Assembly (NCBI GenBank): GCA_016213445.1
Contig: JACRAJ010000002.1
Span: forward strand, 1-36,779
Direction: 5' to 3'
DNA: 36,779 nt
Source: Candidatus Azambacteria bacterium
GTDB lineage: Bacteria; Patescibacteriota; Minisyncoccia; UBA10092
Both the position numbers and the translations under genes were made by a program. This document shows positions 31,689 through 36,779 of the stretch, piece by piece (positions within the stretch are counted from its first letter, which is position 1; every line of letters starts with the position of its first letter). The notes beneath the pieces are model-generated. The model saw nothing but the letters and a program-made list of their open reading frames with translations. It searched no databases and was not told the origin of the DNA.

Positions 31689-33947
31689 TTATAATTCGCA
31701 TTTTCCGGCAGTACATGCCAATTCATGTGCGCCTTTTTCATCAAAAGACTCATATGCCAGAATTTGCGAGTAGTCAATTACCGGAAATTCTTCCAGTTTT
31801 TGTTTATATTCTTCGGCGGTAATTTCCTCATACGGAGCTTGAGGATAAATACTGTCATCGCGGGGCAAGAAAGAAAGTCCGCCTATAATGTTCCAATTTT
31901 CCCAAATCCAATTTCCCACTTTCAGCCATTCGTCTTCGTTGGCGTAAACCGTTATTGATGGGTTGTGTTCGGTATAATTGATTTTGACTTTTTTCCAATA
32001 CTCGAGCTGCTCGAGAGCGCTTAAGTCATGCCGAGTAATGGCATTTTCGGGAGATTTAACCGGGAATTCCAAAACATAATTTGTAGCATGACCGTCTGGC
32101 TGTCCGTATTTGGGACGATGCGGCACTTTTTGGTCCCGCAACATTTTAAACAAAGGATCGGCCGCGTCAATTTCAACGCGCCTTATGTAATATTTGGCAT
32201 AACGCGGATGCATACCGGATGAGGCATTAACCAGTTGCGAAACCGTGCCTGATGGCTTAACGCATGTTGCGCAAGTGGAGGGATTTATGCCAAATCGTTC
32301 GGCAAAAATGCGATTTACTCTTATTACTTCCTCTTTCAATTTCTGTAAAACCGCCGCATCGCGAACAATCGGCGAATCCCATTGTCCGGTTATGGATACG
32401 CCCAAAAGCCTTTCTTCTTCGCAATTTCTTTTCCACGTTGGAGATAAAAAAGGAAAATCGGTCAAAGTAGCTTGATAAGTTCCAAGCAAAGTTGCGTAGA
32501 AGATTTTTTCCATCAGATCTTCCAAACTGTCAGAGGGTCGAGCGACTATTTCCGTCAAATTACAAAATTGTTTCGATCGCAAAAATATCTCACCGCAGGG
32601 ATTTATACCGCTTTCGTTAAAATAAGGGCCAAAAGTCAGTAAACGCCTGTGCGGCAATTGATATTTTAATCCCTCACGATTAAATATACCTCGTTCACCG
32701 GAACCGCTTTTCATTAAAGATAACCATTCCTCAAGAAATTCCGGTAAATTGGGTTTTCCATTGTAAGCGACCGAATTATTGGCCATTTGCCGTTCGGGAT
32801 GAAGCTCAAAAAAACGACCAACTTTTGCCTGTCGCATATCCGAATCATCCAGATCAGACAAAGAAAGCTCAGCGCTGCGTCTGACGCCTCCCATTATAAC
32901 AGCATCGCCAATTTTACAATTTATATCATGAACATCAATAGGTTTGAGCCGGCGACCCTGCCTGTTTAAAATTCTTGCGCGTGTAAATTTCAACAATCCC
33001 TTTAATGGCTCGGGACCGGAAGCCCACCCTCCCATAGTATTTAATCGAGTGCCTCGAGGGCGAATTTCAGAAAAATCAAAATCAATTTCTCCTCCCTTCA
33101 TCCAGGTTTCTATTCCCAAATTCAGGGCCTCAGCCCACCCCTCCTTACTATCAGGCACTTTAAAAGTTGGAAGAATTGTGCCATTTTGCTTTACAACCTT
33201 GGGCAATTCCTGAATGAAATTTTCCTCAACCGAAAAACTAATTCCGGCTCCGCACATTAATGCGTACAACTGCTCGCCAAAGTCTCTTATGTTTTTTATG
33301 GCTTGATACGCGCAGTTATAAGCGGCGACATTGGTAGCGCGCGCCGCTTTGCCCGCACTCCACATTAAGCGCATTGATGGTATCGTTTTTTGCCATAAAA
33401 TCATTTGTTGAATTTTTTCATATTCTTTAGAAGCCAGACGATCGCCAAGTTTTTCGAACATAAAAGCCATATAGCGATCAACCGTTTCAACCCATGTTTC
33501 CCGACGATTTTCGCCTGACATCCATCGGGAATAATGACCAAAATAAATAAATTCTTCATACGGTCCCTGAAAATAATTACTACTTTCATCGGCAATCTTT
33601 TTTACATCCGGCGACACCTCTTTTTTTGAAGAACGGATTTTCGCGCGTTCATGCCGATAAACGATATATGCTTTTGCAGTCTTTGGATAATCGCTAAGAA
33701 TAAGTTTTTCTTCAACGATATCCTGAATGTTCTCAATTGTAGGAACACCCCCATTACAGTAAATTCTTCCCAGTTCTTCAACAACATAATTAGCGACGAT
33801 TACGGCATCGCTAAAAACCAAAGTTTTGCCAAGATCAATACCAGTCACCTGCATAGCTTTCCAGACGGCATTTGTAATCTTTGTTTGATCAAACGATACA
33901 ATTCGTCCGTCACGTTTCCTGATTTCCAACAATACATTATTTTCCAT
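31689..33947 (-). CDS. nrdJ: Class II (adenosylcobalamin-dependent) ribonucleotide reductase
   Basis: 752 residues. An ATP-cone (about 5-95, IRKRDGRIVSFDQTKITNAV) gives allosteric control. The barrel contains AAYNCAYQ with one redox Cys and the active-site NPCGEIFL with the thiyl Cys at 451 and Glu at 453. C-terminal Cys 745 and 750 in ACTAGKCEL would pass electrons from thioredoxin-type partners. The size and layout match the monomeric Lactobacillus-type enzyme. It makes deoxynucleotides with or without oxygen but needs adenosylcobalamin. A clear GGAGG lies 8-13 nt before the ATG, unlike most genes here. It appears monocistronic, with its own terminator. Confidence 0.95.
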   Translation of the reverse strand: MENNVLLEIRKRDGRIVSFDQTKITNAVWKAMQVTGIDLGKTLVFSDAVIVANYVVEELGRIYCNGGVPTIENIQDIVEEKLILSDYPKTAKAYIVYRHERAKIRSSKKEVSPDVKKIADESSNYFQGPYEEFIYFGHYSRWMSGENRRETWVETVDRYMAFMFEKLGDRLASKEYEKIQQMILWQKTIPSMRLMWSAGKAARATNVAAYNCAYQAIKNIRDFGEQLYALMCGAGISFSVEENFIQELPKVVKQNGTILPTFKVPDSKEGWAEALNLGIETWMKGGEIDFDFSEIRPRGTRLNTMGGWASGPEPLKGLLKFTRARILNRQGRRLKPIDVHDINCKIGDAVIMGGVRRSAELSLSDLDDSDMRQAKVGRFFELHPERQMANNSVAYNGKPNLPEFLEEWLSLMKSGSGERGIFNREGLKYQLPHRRLLTFGPYFNESGINPCGEIFLRSKQFCNLTEIVARPSDSLEDLMEKIFYATLLGTYQATLTDFPFLSPTWKRNCEEERLLGVSITGQWDSPIVRDAAVLQKLKEEVIRVNRIFAERFGINPSTCATCVKPSGTVSQLVNASSGMHPRYAKYYIRRVEIDAADPLFKMLRDQKVPHRPKYGQPDGHATNYVLEFPVKSPENAITRHDLSALEQLEYWKKVKINYTEHNPSITVYANEDEWLKVGNWIWENWNIIGGLSFLPRDDSIYPQAPYEEITAEEYKQKLEEFPVIDYSQILAYESFDEKGAHELACTAGKCEL

Positions 33948-34010
33948 TTTTTCTTCCTCCTCTTTCTTTTTTATTTAATTTTCAAAAAACAATCTTTTTT
34001 GAGTAATAAA

Positions 34011-34040
34011 AAGATATCATTGGCCCTTGTTTTTTGTCAA
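34011..34040 (-). promoter_or_regulatory. Candidate promoter of nrdJ
   Basis: Perfect TTGACA (34040-34035), 18 bp, TATCTT (34016-34011). The leader is about 60 nt and ends in a strong Shine-Dalgarno. I see no recognisable cobalamin riboswitch; the leader is too short for one. Confidence 0.5.
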
Positions 34041-34055
34041 AAAAACTTATACAAT
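34027..34055 (+). promoter_or_regulatory. Candidate promoter of efp
   Basis: TTGTTT (34027-34032), 17 bp, TACAAT (34050-34055). The predicted start near 34062 is at or within two bases of the efp ATG, so the message is likely leaderless. It overlaps the opposing nrdJ promoter. Confidence 0.5.
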
Positions 34056-34063
34056 AGCGCGGT

Positions 34064-34636
34064 ATGATAAATTACAATGAACTGAAACCGGGAGTGGTTT
34101 TCATTTTAGACGGCGAGCCGTATGAAGTGCTGGAATTTAATTTTATGAGAATGCAGCAAAGAAAGCCCGTTGCTCAAACGAAAATCAGAAATCTGATTTC
34201 TGGCAAAATATTAAGCCGTAATTTTGCTCACACGGAAAGTTTTGAAGAAGCGGAAATCGATTTTAAAAAAGTAAAATTTCTTTATTCGCACCGCGACAGA
34301 TTTGTTTTTTGCGACATTCAAAATCCATCGGGGCGTTTTGAATTGCCCGTTGAAGTCGTCGGCGACAAAGCGAAATTTTTCAAGCCTAATTCGGAGGTGG
34401 AAGTGATAAGCTTTAAAGATAAAATTATCAATATCAAATTACCCATTAAAATGGATTTTAAAGTCGTTGAAGCGCCGCCGGCCATTCGCGGCAATACGGC
34501 GCAAGGCGGCAACAAAATCGTCACCATAGAAACCGGCGCTCAAGTCGCCGTTCCCCTTTTCATCAACGAAGGCGATATTATAAAAATCAACACCCAAACC
34601 GGCGAATACACGGAAAGAATCGAAAAAGGAAAGTAA
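34064..34636 (+). CDS. efp: Translation elongation factor P
   Basis: 190 residues in three beta-barrel domains. Domain I starts NYNELKPGVVFILDGEPYEVLEF; the modified-residue loop reads MRMQQRKPVAQTKIRN, so the tip residue that carries beta-lysine (Lys) or rhamnose (Arg) in other bacteria lies in this QQRKP segment. The KOW-like start and the C-terminal GAQVAVPLFINEGDIIKINTQTGEYTERI are typical. EF-P rescues ribosomes stalled at polyproline. The unusual tip means any modification cannot be predicted from sequence. Confidence 0.96.
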   Translation: MINYNELKPGVVFILDGEPYEVLEFNFMRMQQRKPVAQTKIRNLISGKILSRNFAHTESFEEAEIDFKKVKFLYSHRDRFVFCDIQNPSGRFELPVEVVGDKAKFFKPNSEVEVISFKDKIINIKLPIKMDFKVVEAPPAIRGNTAQGGNKIVTIETGAQVAVPLFINEGDIIKINTQTGEYTERIEKGK

Positions 34637-34640
34637 ATTC

Positions 34641-34696
34641 CCTAAACCCAATCCCTCGTGCTCACAACCCGCGAGAAAACGAATACGGGGTTGTTT
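34641..34696. repeat. Full-length family C repeat between efp and the ATPase gene
   Basis: CCTAAACCCAATCCC (34641-34655) is joined to a 37-nt segment (34660-34696) nearly identical to the complement of 7214-7250. ACAACCC (34664-34670) pairs with GGGTTGT (34688-34694), and TTGTTT follows. It lies in the convergent gap 34637-34731, where it may serve as a weak terminator. Confidence 0.7.
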
Positions 34697-34731
34697 AAAA
34701 GCCTTGCTGGTTTGGAATTAAAAAAGATTTA

Positions 34732-36360
34732 TTATTTTGGAACAGAATCTCCCAGAATTTTTTTCGATTCTTCCATATCGACGCTTTTTCGCGGCTTTTT
34801 ATTTTCCGCGATTTTAGCCGATGCGGGCAATGTTTTTTCTGCCGGTTTTCGATCGGAAAAAGATTTGGTCTTTGTTTTTACGAAGCAATCTTTGCAATAA
34901 ACCGGACGGTTCGGATCGGGCTTGAACGGAACTTTAATTTCCTTTTTGCAATCGGAGCAAATCGCGTCAAACATTTGTTTGCCCTCCGGGACTTTAGCAA
35001 AGGGGAGTTTTTCCATTGAAGTTTTAGCGTGGGGAGGCTTGATTTCCGATTCAATTTGCATCGCCGTTTCTCCAACACCCGCGGCCTCCGCAATGGCTTT
35101 TTCCACCTCGGCTCTTGGCACGCCGTAGGTTTTTCTTGAATACCCTATTAATTCATCGGCGTGGGAAATTTCCGGTCTTGCCGCCGGCGGCAAAGTATTC
35201 GCCGAAAAAGGCCTTGAAGGAACGCCGTCAACCATTAAGCGCAAATAAATATTGTAATTCGGCAAATTCAGCAAATCTTCGGCGACAATATTGGGCCCGA
35301 ATTGTTTTTCCTCGAGAAAAGCCACATCTTCGCCGCCGGTTCTAAAAGCGACAAACGTGCCGACATTGCCGAAAACCGCGTCTTTAACTTTTGTATTTTG
35401 ATCGTGAACCAGCTGTCCGATGTATTGGTTGGTAATTATAAGATTCAGCCGGTATTTTCGGGCTTCCGACAATATCGTGGCGAAACTGTCGGTGACAAAA
35501 TTTTGGAATTCATCGACGTAGAGATAAAAATCTTTTCGTTCTTCTTCCGGAATATCAACGCGGCTCATCGCGGCCAACTGGATTTTGGTTATCAGCATTC
35601 CTCCCAAAAGTTTTGAATTGTCTTCGCCGACGCGCCCTTTTGAAAGGTTCATTATGATAATTTTCCTTTCATCCATCGCTTTGCGAAAATCAAAAGAAGA
35701 ATGCGACTGGCCGATGATATTCCTGATAACTGCCGCCGAACTGAACTGCCCGATTTTATTTTGAATCGCCGCGGTGGCTTCCTGTTCGTATTTTTGCTGG
35801 TATTTGGCGTATTCCTGCGTCCAAAAAGCCTTGATAATCGGATCTTCTAATTTATCAACAACCGATTTTCTGAAAATTTTGTCGGAAAACATTCGATTAA
35901 TGCCCAGAAGCGTCGAACCGGGTATTTCCAAAAGCGCCAACACGGTGTTGTTTAAAATGTATTCCATGCGCGCCGACCAAACATCGGGCCAGATTTTCTT
36001 AAAAACTCCCATTAAGCCGGATGCCACCAAATGCCTCGTTTCCGAATCAACTTTTTCAATGGCATTAAAAGCTATCGGATAATCCATATCCGCCGGATTG
36101 AAATAAATAACGTCTTTGATTCTTTCTTCGGGAATATAATTAAGCAGGCTTTCCGCCAAATCGCCGTGAGGATCGATAAAACCGATGCCGTGGCCGGCCC
36201 TGATATCGGAAATAAGCATATTCATCAAAAGTGTGGTTTTGCCGGTGCCGGTTTGGCCGATAATATACATATGCCGCCGCCGGTCATCGAGTCTGATGCC
36301 GAACTTTTTCCGTTGGTTCCGGAAATTTGTTTCCGCAAAAAATGTTATTTCATCTTTCAT
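34732..36360 (-). CDS. VirD4/TraG/HerA-like DNA-transfer ATPase with C-terminal zinc ribbon
   Basis: 542 residues from ATG 36360; an ATT four codons earlier is not a credible start. Walker A GQTGTGKTT at 35-43, Walker B in FYLYVDEFQNFV, and the helical ARKYRLNLIITNQYIGQL region place it with VirD4/TraD-type coupling proteins. Unlike VirD4 it has no N-terminal membrane helices. A C-terminal pair of CxxC motifs (CSDC...CKDC, 17 residues apart) forms a zinc ribbon, followed by a Lys-rich tail. It could pump DNA for conjugation-like transfer or type IV pilus-linked uptake, recruited by the membrane protein encoded upstream. Confidence 0.85.
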   Translation of the reverse strand: MKDEITFFAETNFRNQRKKFGIRLDDRRRHMYIIGQTGTGKTTLLMNMLISDIRAGHGIGFIDPHGDLAESLLNYIPEERIKDVIYFNPADMDYPIAFNAIEKVDSETRHLVASGLMGVFKKIWPDVWSARMEYILNNTVLALLEIPGSTLLGINRMFSDKIFRKSVVDKLEDPIIKAFWTQEYAKYQQKYEQEATAAIQNKIGQFSSAAVIRNIIGQSHSSFDFRKAMDERKIIIMNLSKGRVGEDNSKLLGGMLITKIQLAAMSRVDIPEEERKDFYLYVDEFQNFVTDSFATILSEARKYRLNLIITNQYIGQLVHDQNTKVKDAVFGNVGTFVAFRTGGEDVAFLEEKQFGPNIVAEDLLNLPNYNIYLRLMVDGVPSRPFSANTLPPAARPEISHADELIGYSRKTYGVPRAEVEKAIAEAAGVGETAMQIESEIKPPHAKTSMEKLPFAKVPEGKQMFDAICSDCKKEIKVPFKPDPNRPVYCKDCFVKTKTKSFSDRKPAEKTLPASAKIAENKKPRKSVDMEESKKILGDSVPK

Positions 36361-36477
36361 AAAAATTTTCAATTTCTAATTTTCAATCAATGATTTAATT
36401 TTGTAATTTTCAAACGTTTGAGACATTGATTCATTGAAAATTCAATGAAAATTGTAAATTGATAATTGTAAATTTCT
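36361..36477. other. AT-rich spacer with repeated TTTTCAAT motifs
   Basis: The gap between the ATPase and its upstream neighbour contains several copies of ATTTTCAAT and its complement ATTGAAAAT, plus GTAAATT repeats, so many alternative AT hairpins can form. No promoter of good quality and no gene is seen. Confidence 0.5.
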
Positions 36478-36779
36478 TTACTCAACGGGTAAAGACGCCG
36501 GCGGTTCGGCTTTTTTCGCTTCGACGCGCCGCAAAGTCGGCGTTTCAACCGCTAAAATCGGATAATGGTAAACGGTTGCCAATTCTTCAATATTAAAAAT
36601 AAAATCTTTTTTGTTTTTTGAAAATTTGCGCTTAACGTACCTGTCGATAAAATCAATTTTTTTCAAAAATTCCCGCCGATTTTTTATAAAAGGAATCAAT
36701 CTCGGATGATCAACAGAAGTTCCCGCTTTGCTATTCGGTTTGAAAGCATTGAGATTTATGGTATTAAATTGTTTGAAAG
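36478..36779 (-). CDS. C-terminal fragment of a probable partner of the transfer ATPase
   Basis: The frame is open from the right edge of the window to a stop at 36478, about 100 residues; the TTG at 36699 is internal and not a start. The fragment contains FNIEELATVYHYPILAVETP followed by TLRRVEAKKAEPPASLP, a tail I associate with large membrane proteins encoded next to VirD4/HerA-like ATPases in CPR genomes. The identity of the full protein cannot be judged from this piece. It is co-directional with the ATPase. Confidence 0.65.
   Translation of the reverse strand, partial: FKQFNTINLNAFKPNSKAGTSVDHPRLIPFIKNRREFLKKIDFIDRYVKRKFSKNKKDFIFNIEELATVYHYPILAVETPTLRRVEAKKAEPPASLPVE

Noticed and set aside
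33948-34063. Cobalamin riboswitch ahead of nrdJ
   Set aside because: The leader is only about 60 nt, far below riboswitch size, and shows no B12-box-like sequence.
1-36779. Recoded UGA (as in some CPR lineages)
   Set aside because: frr ends on a TGA that overlaps the rseP start, and proteins end where families end; no gene needs UGA read-through.
1-36779. tRNA or rRNA genes
   Set aside because: No stretch with a cloverleaf or rRNA-like sequence was recognised in the intergenic gaps; most are under 150 nt and filled by the hairpins described.

Overview
The window looks like a chromosomal segment from a Candidate Phyla Radiation bacterium (Patescibacteria), most likely Parcubacteria-like. The reasons are AT-rich DNA (about 40% GC by eye), tightly packed genes, stripped-down proteins (an AlaRS without its C-terminal domain, a delta' clamp-loader subunit without P-loop or zinc cysteines, a 122-residue L13), several genes whose -10 box lies only 6-15 nt before the start codon, and a soluble VirD4/HerA-like ATPase of a kind common in this group. 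TGA is used as a normal stop (frr/rseP ATGA overlap), so the standard bacterial code applies. The taxonomic call is an inference from style; no marker search was run.

Layout. 1-6230: the start of a response regulator on the minus strand, an NRAMP-related metal transporter, a small cupin, then a surface-glycan block (GtrA-like flippase and two GT-C glycosyltransferases). 6363-16158 (minus): an envelope and translation operon proS-mreB-mreC-mreD-mrdA(PBP2)-greA-lysS-serS, followed by an FtsQ-like protein. 16305-16616 (minus): a small conserved gene with its own promoter and terminator. 16803-21526 (minus): murA, a second divergent mreB, holB-like, frr, rseP. 21604-22530 (plus): a PEGA-domain lipoprotein/membrane protein. 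22527-28400 (minus): a 597-residue membrane protein, infA, rpmJ, rpsM, rpsK, rpsD, rpoA, rplQ, rplM, rpsI. 28493-33947 (minus): nrdJ, mnmA, alaS. 34064-34636 (plus): efp. 34732-36779 (minus): the VirD4/HerA-like ATPase and the tail of an upstream partner gene.

How the genes fit together. MreBCD and PBP2 form the elongasome, MurA makes its precursor, FtsQ belongs to the divisome, and the surface glycosyltransferases decorate the envelope. The remainder is core translation and transcription. Class II ribonucleotide reductase implies dependence on adenosylcobalamin, for which no biosynthesis genes are visible here.

The most interesting signal is a set of short palindromic repeats scattered through the window, several of them inside essential genes and in frame. 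A 30-nt twin-hairpin element occurs five times and is read as SAKGGSASGG-like peptides inside MnmA, a glycosyltransferase and the PEGA protein, forms the C-terminus of ProS, and sits in the lysS leader. Other families are a TCCGAC-centred hairpin, an AACCCGCGAG element and a 7-bp tandem repeat. MnmA carries three separate repeat-derived insertions and AlaS two. This resembles the palindromic elements known inside Rickettsia genes but is not one of them by sequence.
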